From contig NC_023753.2 in NCBI RefSeq assembly GCF_000499845.2, positions 4,858,791-4,922,790 of the forward strand: DNA of 64,000 nucleotides, read 5' to 3'. This document shows, one piece after another, positions 11,537-22,420 of the stretch. The DNA is from Phaseolus vulgaris. Taxonomy: Eukaryota; Streptophyta; Magnoliopsida; Fabales; Fabaceae. Position numbers and translations under genes: made by a program. Positions within the stretch are counted from its first letter, which is position 1, and each line of letters starts with the position of its first letter. Below the pieces are notes generated by a model. The model made no database searches. It was not told the DNA's origin and was given only the letters and a program-made list of their open reading frames with translations.

Positions 11537-12357
11537 CTTTTCAATGTTAAATGTTAGAAAAGTAAACTTATGATGATTGGACATTTTATTGTTTTCCTCA
11601 CATCTAATTTTTATTTAGTGATTAAATTAAGTATTCACAAATAAAAAATAAAAAATAAAAAGGATACAAATAAAAAGAAAATACAAAAGAACGTAAAATA
11701 TTATTTAAACAAGTGGGCTGTTGAAAACTGATTTAAATAACAAGTGATTAATCAAAGTTGATTCGGTTTTGTTTGTATTTCCCATGTTAAAAAAATAATT
11801 ACAAATATCACTGACAGAAAATCAATTATGTTAATTTTCTCATTCTACTTCGAAATCAACCTTGACTTAAAATGTGACTATTTTACATATATTTTTGTTT
11901 GGTTTTAAACCTTGAAAAATGCTTTTATAAATTTGAATATAAAAAATGAAAAAGACAAATTATTGCTGTGAAACTAAAAATATTTTTTAACTCTTTCCAT
12001 TTTAATCCAAACATACACTATTCTGTGCCACTGAACACTACTCAAAATTTAGCAGGTACATAAGTACTATCCTTTCTAGAAATAAAACAAAAACTGAAAT
12101 AATGAGTAATTTTTAAAACAAAATATCAGACTAAATTTGCTCAGACCCAAACTGCAAAATTTGTTACTTCATATGGATAGCTTAGCCACAGTGCTTTGAC
12201 ATATGTAAATATTGAATTTAATTTGATCAATATTTTATAACATTGTTAATTATAAATTATTCTAGATTTATTCTGAAAATAACAATTCAAAAATGCAGTA
12301 CCCGTCTCCAAGGTATTAAAAAATAATATATAAAATATTTACAATCCAAACAACTCA

Positions 12358-12360
<3 letters not shown>

Positions 12361-12391
<31 letters not shown>
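12361..12391. repeat. (AT)n microsatellite
   Basis: About fifteen uninterrupted AT units. Confidence 0.95.
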
Positions 12392-12395
<4 letters not shown>

Positions 12396-13290
12396 TGTGC
12401 ATGTGTATAGAATAACTCATCTCTTATTTAATTTTTTTTTATATATTTCAAGTCTAGTCTCAAAGATATATAAATACATACTGATTGTATAAGGGGTATT
12501 TATTTAATTTTTTAAATCAATAACAATATGCTTATATATTTTTTAATTTATTTAATTCTTAACGATTTGAGTGTTGAACAATTTTGTTTTGTTTGATTTT
12601 TATCAAACTTGATGATACTTTTTGAGAGTTCAAACTTGACTTTTTTTGAAATATCACACTTTTTACTTAAAAAAAAACTACACTAGCCAAGTTGGGATGT
12701 CGAAAAAAGAAAGGGAAATATTCTTTTAACCCTGAAAAATAACTTTCATTTGATAACCTATTATAATAATATAATAATATTTTAAGTTAAAAATAAATAA
12801 ATATAATTAAAATATTGATATTTTAGGGTGTTAAATGTTATGTTTTTTTTACTATGTTAGGTGTTAAAGTATCATCATCCAAAAGAAAAGCATAGACAAA
12901 TTTAAAACTACTTAAATCAGTGAACATGTTGCTGGAGAGAATAATCTCAAAAAGCATAAAATTTTTTTAAGACACATTAGTAAATGGTGCCACTATATGA
13001 ATGAGAATAAGTGAATTTTTTCAATTTACGAAAATTGGTAAGTTTTATTATGGTGTACTATATGCCAATCAATCAAAAATTCTATCTTGATTCTACAACT
13101 TTCATTTAAAATCTTTTACATACAAATATTTAGTTTGAGTGGTGGAAACAAAACATAATTGTTAGTTGATATCTTTATAGTAAATCATGTTCACATGACA
13201 TGACTTTGCTTTAAAACATAATTAATATTAAACAAAATTATGAGAATGGTTCACAACTTTCCCTATTTATTTTTCAGAATAATAATTTAT

Positions 13291-13560
13291 TATGTCATTA
13301 TTATATGCATAGATGTCTTAAATTGTTATTTAAGAAAGTATTAAACCAAATCAACATTTCAACAAGTTTATTAATTTATTTATAAAAAAAAACATTCAAT
13401 TCTGTTTTGTTTCAATCTAACATAATATGTCATTGCGATATGCATAGATATCTTGAATTATCATTTAAGAATGCATTAAATCAAATCAACATTTCGACGA
13501 GTTTATTAATTTGTTAATGATTAGTATGTAAAAAAAACATTTAATTATGTTTTTCTTCGA
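13291..13560 (+). repeat. Diverged tandem duplication, period 135 bp
   Basis: Two successive copies begin with TATGTCATT at 13291 and 13426. Both carry ATATGCATAGAT, a TTTAAGAA block, AAATCAACATTTC and GTTTATTAATTT in the same order and spacing. Several substitutions separate them, so the duplication is old. Confidence 0.75.
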
Positions 13561-14793
13561 TCTACATCGTAAAAAAATTGTGTTAATATATGTTGAAACA
13601 TTTATAACTAAAGTTATGCAACAGTTATAAGACTTTTTAGTACTAAAATTGTGAAGTATTCCACAACTTTAATTAAAACTAAAGTCTTACTACAAGTTAA
13701 TGTTTTTTTTTGTATAAATTTTGAACAAACACTAAAGTCCTAACATTTTTTTATACAAATTTTGAATAAATACTAAAGTCTTACTATAAGTTAACGATTT
13801 TTGTGTACTTTGAATATTATCAAAATTAAAAAAATATTAATAAAAGCCATACAACTTTCAGCTTACTATTGAGTTGGAGTAATGGTTATAGTAATTTAAC
13901 TCTGGAGACATTTTTTATAAGAGCATATTTAGCTTAAAATCTTATTTTGAGACTTATATTGTCTTTTTTTAGTTCATTCACATAATAAGTATATCTCATT
14001 TAATTTTGTTTCAAGATTTTAAATAAGCTATAATTATTTAGTGCAAAGATATATAGTTTTAAATATGAATATTTTTAGTATCCTGTAAATGTCAATAATT
14101 TTTATAGAAGAACTCGTTTAATTTTTCAGAACAATTCATTTTTAATGTTAACTCTCCCAAATATCTAACAGCACATGTTGTAAACAGATAGTGTATGATA
14201 AAAATCCATTTTACTCAAAAGGAAATCCATGAATAATTCTACCCTGAAAAAATATTGTTTTGGTGACGCATTTAAATTTTATAGAAGAATTATTTTTTAA
14301 AATCTCCCAAAGATCTAAAATCTTGTGATAAAAATCCATCAAAAGAATAGTTCACGAATAATTGTATACCCTTTAAAAAAACCCACGGAAAAAAAAAAAC
14401 CAAAAGAAGTATGAAAAAGAAAAAAAGTATACAAAGTATTTTGAGCTTCCGAGTTCCAATTAGGTTAGAAGTGTTCATCACATGCCTCATTTCCTATTTC
14501 ATTGAAGAAAAAGAAAAACTATAGTTTGACATCTACCCATGAGAACTATTTTAATAATATAATAATATCTTAGTATTTTAAATTAAAAAATAAAACAAAT
14601 TGAAATAACACAAAAAAAATACATAGATATGTATTTGCTTTGTCAAAGTACCACTCCAATACTCGAAAATAAGAAATTACAAGATTGGAAGCAACAACAA
14701 CATGGATAAACCCATAGCATATATAGTAGAGTCCTTAAAACTAGACAAGAAACAGGGACAAGCATACAACAACACAACACACAACTCATAACG

Positions 14794-15666
14794 TTACTTA
14801 ACATTTTCATTGATCCTAGCAGCCGCCGCCACGGAAGCCGCTATGCCGCCAGGAGTGGCAGTCGCATCCGGGTTGTTTCTCACCTCAGCACTCGCCACCC
14901 CCTCCGCATCTTGCAGTGTCACCGCCTTGTCCGCGGCCAACTTCGCGGTGGCTCCGCTCAAAAGGTCGCTCAACTTGACCTTATCCTCATCACGGCTGCA
15001 GTCAGCATTATGAGCAGCAGCGGATTGAGCCATGGCCGCCAGCCCACCCGGTGCTACAACATTGTTTCCCGTTGCCCTCACCTCCGCCGCCTGAATCGCG
15101 GAGGCATCACTCTGATCCACCACTTTGTAACCCACAGTCTGGGCCGTGGCCTCCAACGCCTCCCCTATGGTTATTGCACTACCTCGAACCGCTCTGGCTC
15201 GTCCGGTTTGAACCGGAGTCGGTTCAGTATACTGCTGCACAACCTTCAATCACAGAAGGTATATACAACTCGTATAAATCTTATTGTCTAAAAGAGTCAT
15301 CATTTGGAAAATAGCGATATTGATAAAAAGTAAAAGCAGAACCTTGCCACCGACAGCTTCGGTGATTATGCGTCTTCCAGGGACTTGAGTTTCAGATACT
15401 GTAACGCCACCGTCGCTGGCAACGTCGTTAACGTCCAGGTGACTAACAAGGCCAGCCCGTTCGTTCTGATTGGCGGCGGATTGCATGACGGAAGCTGCAC
15501 CGCCGAGTTGGGTTTGTCCCAACACTCGAGTTTCTGCGCTTTGCATCATGGCAGCATCTTCCGGTGCAACGGGCTTCTTTGCAAGGTTGCCGGAGACATT
15601 AAAAACGTCGCCGTATTTGATGGGGTCTTGGCCTGGTTGAGGACGCCTTGGCTGTTCCTGACTCAT
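14794..15666 (-). CDS. LEA protein, D-34 / seed maturation protein (SMP) family
   Basis: Two exons: 15343-15666 (108 codons) and 14794-15243 (149 codons plus stop). The 99-bp intron starts GT and ends AG at 15244-15342, in phase 0, joining EAVGGK to VVQQYTE. The product is 257 residues, the usual length for this class. It holds three SMP-type repeats rich in Ala, Gly, Gln and Val, with motifs such as DAAMMQSAETRVLG, GGAASVMQSAANQN, GGLAAMAQSAAAHN and GGIAASVAAAARIN. There are no tryptophans or transmembrane segments. D-34 LEA proteins are hydrophilic, largely disordered proteins that accumulate late in seed development and protect cells during drying. The ATG at 15664-15666 is the family start (MSQEQPRRPQ). 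The promoter carries ABRE-like motifs, which fits. Confidence 0.95.
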
Positions 15667-15735
15667 CTTCTCCGTTTGGAATGTTGAAGAATTAATTTGA
15701 GTGTGTACGTTGAAATGGTTTTGCAATGAAATTGG

Positions 15736-15827
15736 TATAAATAAGTTGCAGTGGAGGTGGAGAGGGAGAATACGTGGCGAAACGTTACACTTGGCAGCAA
15801 GATGAGTGGTAGCATGGGAACGTGTCC
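15736..15827 (-). promoter_or_regulatory. LEA promoter: TATA-like box and two ABRE-like motifs
   Basis: Read on the minus strand, upstream of the LEA start there is TATTTATA (15736-15743, about 70 bases before the ATG), GCCACGTA (15771-15778) and GGACACGTT (15819-15827). The latter two contain the ACGT core of abscisic-acid response elements, and such pairs commonly drive seed-specific LEA genes. ABA control is inferred from motif and family only. Confidence 0.6.
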
Positions 15828-15829
15828 TC

Positions 15830-16824
15830 CTCATTTCACTGCCATCTACCTTCTCTTCCCATTTTCTACAAACTTTTCTCTTTACAAACTAATTATATTT
15901 TTTAATCCTGTCACTTCTCTTCCTCTTAAACATTACATTTGATTTATTGGCGGTGGACGGTGGCAATGTAATGCTGTTTTGGTGCTCCAGAAAGTTCTAT
16001 ATTCTTCTTACAAATAACAAGACACCAAATATCAGTGTTATTCTCACTCACTTTTGGTGCTGGAAGATGGACAGATTATGCGTCTTCTTCACACAGTAAC
16101 TAAATAAACAATTTACAGAAATAATACAGCTTCATCAAGTGTATAAAAAACAATGCTATATATCTTCAACCTTCAAATCGAAACATGTGTTATAGTTAAA
16201 TGGATAACAATTTCAAGTGTGCAACTATGTGACTTGCTCTTTGAAGCATAACTGCATCATCGAATTTAAAACACTCTAAAATTTTAGTACTCATACTTTG
16301 TTAGATATATCCTTAATTAAGTGCTAGTCTGGATTTATCCCTTAGGAATCAATTTTTCTTTCCATTCTCATACTTTGTGATCTTTCTTACCACAATTACT
16401 GGAAGTGCTAGGTGGAAAAAATTAAGTTCTTATAAGATTTTTGAAATCAAAAGAGTCGCAAGAGTACTTTTTTTTAAGCAGATCTTACATTAAGAACATT
16501 CGTGGATAAATCCTAATGATTTATTTTGAATTTTAGTTTTTTCTATCTCTTCTTGTAATAAATTTTTCAATCTAGTTCTTTTAAACTTTAGTAGTGCCTC
16601 AGGAATGACTTGTAAAAATACCCTACACTATAGTAGGCTTACGAGTTGAAATTATAAAAGACGCATCATAATTTAAGTAATCTGGGACATTACGCGGGTC
16701 ATGGGCTTGATAGGGCGTAAATGTTGGGCTTGATCTTTCCTGTTTTGGGCTCAGTCGATCCAGAGACTTGAGAGATTGGTCAAGATGGTCAGTCGGATTC
16801 CTAGCAGGACCCGAACGGTACAGG
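15830..16824. other. Intergenic region with a probable element fragment at its right end
   Basis: No gene seen. At about 16690-16820 a more GC-rich segment with TCAGTCGGATTCCTAGCAGG resembles the ends of the dispersed repeat seen near 3180, 23500 and 54120, and stops where homology to the inverted duplication begins. Confidence 0.5.
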
Positions 16825-16856
16825 TTTCATTTTAAAATAATCCAATAAAGGTTTGA

Positions 16857-17289
16857 GGCTGCTTCTTCCTGCACCTTCATACCTTCTTCTGCCACTCCCA
16901 TAAAATTTTCTTATTCCAAAAATACCCTTTTCAATAATTTGGAAGTTTTTTTTAGATTTAAAATTAGCTTTCAGATTTATGTAATCCGGAAGTCTTTGTG
17001 ATTAGCTTCTGGATTACATAATTTGAAAGTCTTTTTTATACATAAGATTAGAGATTATGTAATCCAGAAGTTTTTTTTTTTCAGATGTGTTATTAGCTCC
17101 CGGATTACATAATCTGGAAGTCTTTTCTAAATATAAAAGTGACTTCCGAATTATGTAATCCAGAATTTATCTGGATTACATAATCCATAGACTTATTATT
17201 TCAAATTCAAGGGGTGAAAAAAAAAGAATAAAATGGTATTTTCATATTTAGTATGGGATTAGCTCAAAAAGGTGTAGGAAGAAAGAGTC
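16857..17289. mobile_element. Mutator-type MITE with internal palindromes
   Basis: A 433-bp element flanked on both sides by the 9-bp direct repeat AAGGTTTGA (16848-16856 and 17290-17298), the target-duplication size of Mutator elements. The ends are imperfect inverted repeats: GGCTGCTTCTTCCTGCACC on the left and GACTCTTTCTTCCTACACC read from the right. Inside are about five copies of a near-palindrome of the form GGATTACATAATCC, often with TTCC or TTCT before it. There is no ORF. The other arm of the inverted duplication has one AGGTTTGA and no element, an empty site that confirms the borders. Confidence 0.85.
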
Positions 17290-18028
17290 AAGGTTTGATA
17301 GTTGATGTAGTTCATGTCTTCAAGAAAACAATTCACAAATTTTATACAAGTCACATTTTACCTTTTGGATTTGGAGTAATGGTGGTGACTTCAAAGCCCT
17401 TTATCTCTACTTAATGAACTAGTTGGATTGAATATATTTTAAGAACACCTTGTTAAAATTAATAGTTTTTTTATCAATTGTTCATTTAAATCATAATAAA
17501 TTTTGAAACACATCATAAGATATCATTCAAAATATGCAATTTTCACCTATATCATAACAATAAACACTGTATCTTTATATAAAAACAACAAACAGTTAAT
17601 CCTAATTAAAGCAAAACATTTATATAAAAATAAATAGTTTGTTTTTTGTTTTTGAGAAGTAGTTTTGTTTCTTAGTTCCTTTAAAATGTTAATAATTGAG
17701 GGAGACAAAAATAGTAAATAAGAAGAACAGTAACATCAAATAAAAGTAATCCTCTTCTTTATCTCCGCACGCACACATTCTGCATTTATTCTTCTCTTCT
17801 GCTCACACAGTTCATCAATTCCTCGCAGCATCTCAATCTTCCCACATTTTCTGCACAAAGGGGAAATAAATCTTATTAACAATAAAAATAAAAAGGGAAT
17901 CACGTCTTTCCAATCAGCCAAACGCGATCGTCCCGGCCGCAAATTGAAATTAGGATTAGGGTTTTCATCGTCTGCGTCCAAAGAAGAAAGGGGGAAGTAG
18001 GAAGGAGGACGCGAACAACCGTTCCTTT

Positions 18029-18437
18029 ATGATACAAAAGGTGTCTCAGATCATCATCGTCATCATCGCGGTATTAATCTTGGTGGCGCAATCCTCTGCG
18101 GCGTTCCACAGTAGCAAAAACAGCATCATGAAGGTCCACCCTGTTCCATGAAAACGCAACATCTCAATCCAATTCGGCGTCGACGGGGGAACCCCATCTC
18201 GGAGGCGCAGGCGCTGTTGGTGATCGCTGGCTGCGAGAAGCTCCGGCGACTCCCGCACGTGTCCAGCTGCGTCCTGGAGCTCCCGTTCCGCTCTGACGCC
18301 GACATGGTGGTGGAGGAGGACCCCGACTGCTGCCACTTCGTGGTAGAGACGGAGGGTATCAGCGACGTGAGGGCGCACACGATCGAAATACACCCCGACG
18401 TGACAAAGATCGTGGTGAGGGACGGCGGTTCGGTGGA
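18029..18437 (+). pseudogene. Broken copy of the HSP20-like gene
   Basis: The same start codon context and signal-peptide region as the intact gene are present (ATG at 18029-18031), but codon 41 is TGA (18149-18151). At that place the intact copy has CCGCGA and this copy has CCATGA, two changes that both fit methyl-CpG decay. Just downstream a run of six G is reduced to five, a -1 frameshift. The reading frame then resumes as a 114-codon ORF (18148-18492) that matches the intact protein from about SEAQALL to GGSVE. Homology stops near residue 137, so the last third of the alpha-crystallin domain is missing. Three separate lesions make it a clear pseudogene, though it may still be transcribed. 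Confidence 0.9.
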
Positions 18438-18439
18438 GC

Positions 18440-21033
18440 GGCTCGAGTATAAGAATTTAGGGGAATTTAGGGTTCCGCTCGACCGAGGATAAAATTTTAG
18501 GATTTAGGCTTCCCGTAATAAAATAACTTGAGTTGGAACAAAATAATTAATCATTCAATTGAGATACCAATTAATATATAAACCATTGAAAGAAAGTGTT
18601 TTCTCAATTCTCTAAATTAGAAATATTTTGAAGAGAAATAAACTAAAACATGTCAGGTATAAAATAATTTGAAATTAATGTTAAAAAAATTAGGCCACTG
18701 CGATTTAATTCCTGCATTTAAAAAAGGTATATGATATTTCTAAGATTTATAAAATGTATAGAATAACTATTCCATTTTTCCTTAAAAGAATATTCCATTA
18801 TTTTCTATTAAATGTTACAGTCTTTTTAGATAAATACCTTTTAGGAAAGAAAATGAGAACAATAAGGAATTTTTATAAATTAAAATATAGTTTATACACA
18901 AATTAAAACTAAAATTTAAAAAATATATATGAACAAAGTTTTACAGATATATAAACTAAATAATTTAACCGATAGAAAGAAGTATATTTTAGTAAAAGGG
19001 ATGAGATTGAAATGAAAGTATACAAAGAATTGGGATACTTTGTTCAAATGTCAAAAAAAATTCAAAAGATTTGAAAAGATGGTCTTTCTCATCTCACATT
19101 GATAAACTGAACACACTAATCCATTAACATATACGAAGCCGAAGCCAATCCAACGACATGCACAAAATTGCAGCTATATCCTTATAACACGTGTATTTTA
19201 CAAATCTGTACCTATTCCCAAATAATATGTCTCTAATGCCATGACTCTATTTTAAATAAAAACATGTCACAAGGGTATGAACCACAAGCAAAGTTATCCT
19301 TTGAAATTTACACAAGACACATTAGAACAAAGGCAAACAGATAAAGAAGCATGGTTGTAAGTCCAACACCACCACCACCAAAAATTATCAGATAATTCAT
19401 GTCTAAAAAATGAGTATGACTCCTTATAAAACTAATAAAAATGTAACAGAAAGCATTTGAAATTTTGAAGTGTCCAACATCGAACAGTTATCCTTTAAAA
19501 GTGTCGCATATTTCTTAGCAACCTTAACTTATTGACCAAGGAAACATACTATCAATTAGAAGAATCATTTTAGTTGAACAAGTGGAAAACCAAAGAGGTC
19601 ATTAGAAGAATATTTCGAAAAGGATTCAACGCCACACACTTGCAACATCAATAAAATAGAGGTCACTAAACAAATACCCCTACCCAAGTCTTTCATCAAA
19701 TTATTACAATTCATAAATCCACTGTACATTATAATGAGATCCCTTCCATGAGAAAAAAAAAATAAGAAAAGAAAAGTCCTGCCAAACATCCTATACTCAT
19801 GTGACTGGCAAAGTATGAAATTTTAAGAGTTGTTAGCATTTTATCATATGACTTGAGTGCAATGAAAAGAATATAAAGAAGCATATCACCCCCATCAAAC
19901 AACCTCATTAAACACTTCCAGTCCAAAGGACCAAAATAAAAATAAACTAATAGTGGAATATCATACAAGTAGCTAGAAAAAGTTGAAAACTTATTACATT
20001 CTTTCCAACTGTTCAGTTCTCTTAATACAAAAGTACCTAACAAAACCTTCGACCAGTCCATCTCCTCTTTAGCATTCTGTCAATTTCTGCTAGTCTCTTC
20101 CCTTCCGGATTCTGTCTTTTCTCATTTTCTTCTTAAGTAAAATATCCATGAACTCTCTCTTCCTCCTACTTAAAAATCACCCTCTATTTCTCTCAACCAC
20201 TTGTCACATCAACCACGCTTTTCTTTTACACACCCCCACATAAAAAAACTGAAAGTTCCAGAATCCAGATCCCTTTACTAAGGTTCAAATCCTTTTTATG
20301 TCAATAAACTGTTTAATATGCAATTAGTTGAACAACCAAATTTGCCATTAAGAAAAACAAAATAATCTCCTCCCTCGTCTTCTTTCTGTGTTTCCCCCTC
20401 CCTTTCAAGGTGACAGTGTAAGGTAACCTTAAAATATTAATTTTCAAAATTATGCTAAAATTGTGTAAAAGTTAACTTAGTTTCCTAAAATGATTGGGTT
20501 GAAATTAATCCAATCCCTTAATCAAATAAAGCAACACCAAAAATATCCTTTGTACATAAGCCTCGTGATTAAGAGACTAAATTGATGTCAGTTTTTCTCT
20601 TATTGTGAGAACTAATGTCACTCTCCATCTTTCACTCATCATTCACGATCCAAACTCATTAAGACAATCGTTCAAAACTAAAACAAAATATTCCTACCTA
20701 AAATGTTCCCCACCACAAGCAAAAAAAAAAATATAATACAACAGCCACATACAAGATTAAACAATCTCATGAACAGAGTTATCTGAGCAAATAAAAGAAC
20801 ACACGAACAGAGTTACACCTATTTACGAAAATTGCCATTGCCATGAATAAACCATTGTCCAGATAGAACATTTTTGTTCCTGATTCAACAATAGCAACAA
20901 TAAAATTCAACAGAGAAACTAGTTCCAACAACAACCTGAAATCTAACCAACATACTAATATGGCCACGTTTGGAGGGCAACATGAAGTTAACAAAAGAAT
21001 CATTCATTACCTCACCCACTCATTCCTTCATCA
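18440..21033. other. Spacer between the two arms of the inverted duplication
   Basis: About 2.6 kb with no recognised gene. A 110-codon minus-strand frame at 19729-20061 is fairly leucine- and phenylalanine-rich and matches no family I know. The part just left of 21034 would contain the 3' untranslated region of the intact HSP20-like gene. Confidence 0.5.
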
Positions 21034-21630
21034 TCACTGTACAAGCACAAGTCTACCACCACCCATAACCCTATCACCATCCCCGTCTTCCTCTCCGTGC
21101 CCCTTCGGCACCGTCACGATGAGCTCGCCGTCTACGAACACCGCGCTCGCGAGCTCCGGCCGCGTCGATTCTGGTAAACGGAACCTCCACATATCCAGTT
21201 CGAGCTGGTCGAGCGAGAGCTCCACCGAACCGCCGTCCCTCACCACGATCTTCGTCACGCCGGGGTGGATTTCGATCGTGTGCGCCCTCACGTCGCCGAT
21301 ACCCTCCGTCTCCGCCACGAAGCGGAAGCAGTCGGGGTCCTCCTCCACCACCACGTCGGCGTCGGAGCGGAACGGGAGCTCCAGGACGCAGCTGAACACG
21401 TGCGGGAGTCGCCGGAGCTTCTTGCTGCCAGCGATCCCCAACAGCGCCTGCGCCTCCGACATGGGATTCCCCCCGTCGACGCCGAATTGGATTGAGATGT
21501 TGCGTTTTCGCGGAACAGGGTGGACCTTCATGATGCTGTTTTTGCTACTGTGGAACGCCGCAGAGGATTGCAACACCAAGATTAATACCGCGATGATGAC
21601 GATGATGATCAGAGACACCTTTTGTATCAT
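21034..21630 (-). CDS. HSP20-like alpha-crystallin-domain protein with N-terminal signal sequence
   Basis: An intact single-exon ORF of 198 residues. Residues 1-25 look like a signal peptide or anchor: MIQK, a hydrophobic core (SLIIIVIIAVLILVL), then QSSAA. An internal methionine at residue 34 (MKVHPVPRKRN, codon 21529-21531) is a possible alternative start that would make a soluble form. An alpha-crystallin-like domain spans about 83-176, with LELPFRSDADV, TKIVVRDGG, LELDMWRFRLPESTRPEL and the closing GELIVTVPK, which matches the GVLTVTVPK-type signature. The tail is Gly/Asp/Glu-rich. This resembles the plant HSP20-like group typified, as I recall, by Arabidopsis At1g54850. Those proteins are thought to be chaperone-like, but function is little known. 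A broken inverted copy lies 2.8 kb away. Confidence 0.82.
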   Translation of the reverse strand: MIQKVSLIIIVIIAVLILVLQSSAAFHSSKNSIMKVHPVPRKRNISIQFGVDGGNPMSEAQALLGIAGSKKLRRLPHVFSCVLELPFRSDADVVVEEDPDCFRFVAETEGIGDVRAHTIEIHPGVTKIVVRDGGSVELSLDQLELDMWRFRLPESTRPELASAVFVDGELIVTVPKGHGEEDGDGDRVMGGGRLVLVQ

Positions 21631-22420
21631 AAAGGAACGGTTGTTCGCGTCCTCCTTCCCACTTCCCCCTTTCTTTTTCGGGCGAAGACGATGAAAACCC
21701 TAACCCTAATTTCAATTTGCGGCCGGGACGATCGCGTTTGGCGGATTGGAAAGACGTGATTCCCTTTTTATTTTTATTGTTATTAAGATTTATTTTCCCT
21801 TTGTGGAGAAAATGTTGGGAGATTGAGATGCTGCGACGAATTGATGAAATGTGTGAGCAGAAGAGAAGAATAGATGCGGAATATGTGCGTGCGGAGATAA
21901 AGAAGAGGATTACTTTTATTTGATGTTACTGTGTTGCCCTTCACCTTCTTTTTATTTACTATTTTTGTCTCCCCTCAATTATTAACAATTATTAACATTT
22001 TAAAGGAACTAAGAAACAAAACTACTTCTAAAAACAAACTATTTATTTTTATATAAATGTTTTGCTTTAATTAGGAATAAGTGTTAGTTGTTTTTATATA
22101 AAGATACAGTGTTTATTGCTATGTTATAGGTGAAAATTGCATATTTTGAATGATATCTTATAATGTGTTTCAATATTTATTATGATTTAAATGAACAAGT
22201 GATAAAAACTATTAATTTTAACAAGTTGTGCTTAAAATATATTCAGTCCAACTAGTTCATTTAGTAGAGATAAAGAGCTTTGAAGTCACCACCATTACTC
22301 CAAATCCAAAAGGTAAAATGTGACTTGTATAAAATTTGTGAATTGTTTTCTTGAAAACATGAACTACATCAAATATCAAACCTAATGTTCTTGGACTATT
22401 TCAAAATGAAAACCAAATCA
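21219..22420 (-). repeat. Inverted duplication, right arm (intact gene's 5' half and promoter)
   Basis: The reverse complement of the left arm at 16825-18437 without the MITE. It covers the 5' two thirds of the intact HSP20-like gene, its promoter and about 700 bp beyond. At 22370-22382 it carries the uninterrupted site AGGTTTGAT matching the left arm's target duplication. The frame at 21717-21923 (plus) stays open in both arms but opens without ATG, and nine of about eleven differences between the arms change the amino acid, which argues against protein-level selection. Confidence 0.88.
21695..21709 (-). promoter_or_regulatory. Telo-box near the HSP20-like gene start
   Basis: AAACCCTAACCCTAA on the plus strand lies 65 bases upstream of the HSP20-like ATG. 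The left arm keeps a variant (AAACCCTAATCCTAA on its minus strand, near 17951-17967). Telo-boxes near transcription starts are known in plant genes tied to growth and translation. Confidence 0.5.

Larger units (their letters stand above)
9310..14793. other. AT-rich intergenic region
   Basis: About 5.4 kb without a supported gene. It contains a perfect hairpin at 11479-11536, a microsatellite at 12361-12391 and a tandem duplication at 13291-13560, listed separately. Shorter imperfect tandem repeats built on ACTAAAGTC(T/C)TA occur near 13670-13800. Confidence 0.7.
16825..18437 (+). repeat. Inverted duplication, left arm (carries the MITE and pseudogene)
   Basis: This arm is the reverse complement of 21219-22420 along its whole length, apart from the 433-bp MITE and one copy of its target site. 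Matching blocks include GATGTAGTTCATG near 17305, the stretch around GTAATGGTGGTGACTTC (17380), the segment with GATCGTCCCGGCCGC (17930) and the pseudogene body up to GACGGCGGTTCGGTGGAG at 18436. Similarity by eye is high but clearly not perfect, so the duplication is not recent. It also contains a conserved reading frame at 17736-17981 (minus) that lacks an ATG near its start. Confidence 0.9.

Noticed and set aside
15051..15687. Plus-strand ORFs opposite the LEA gene
   Set aside because: Antisense shadows of the GC-rich LEA exons.
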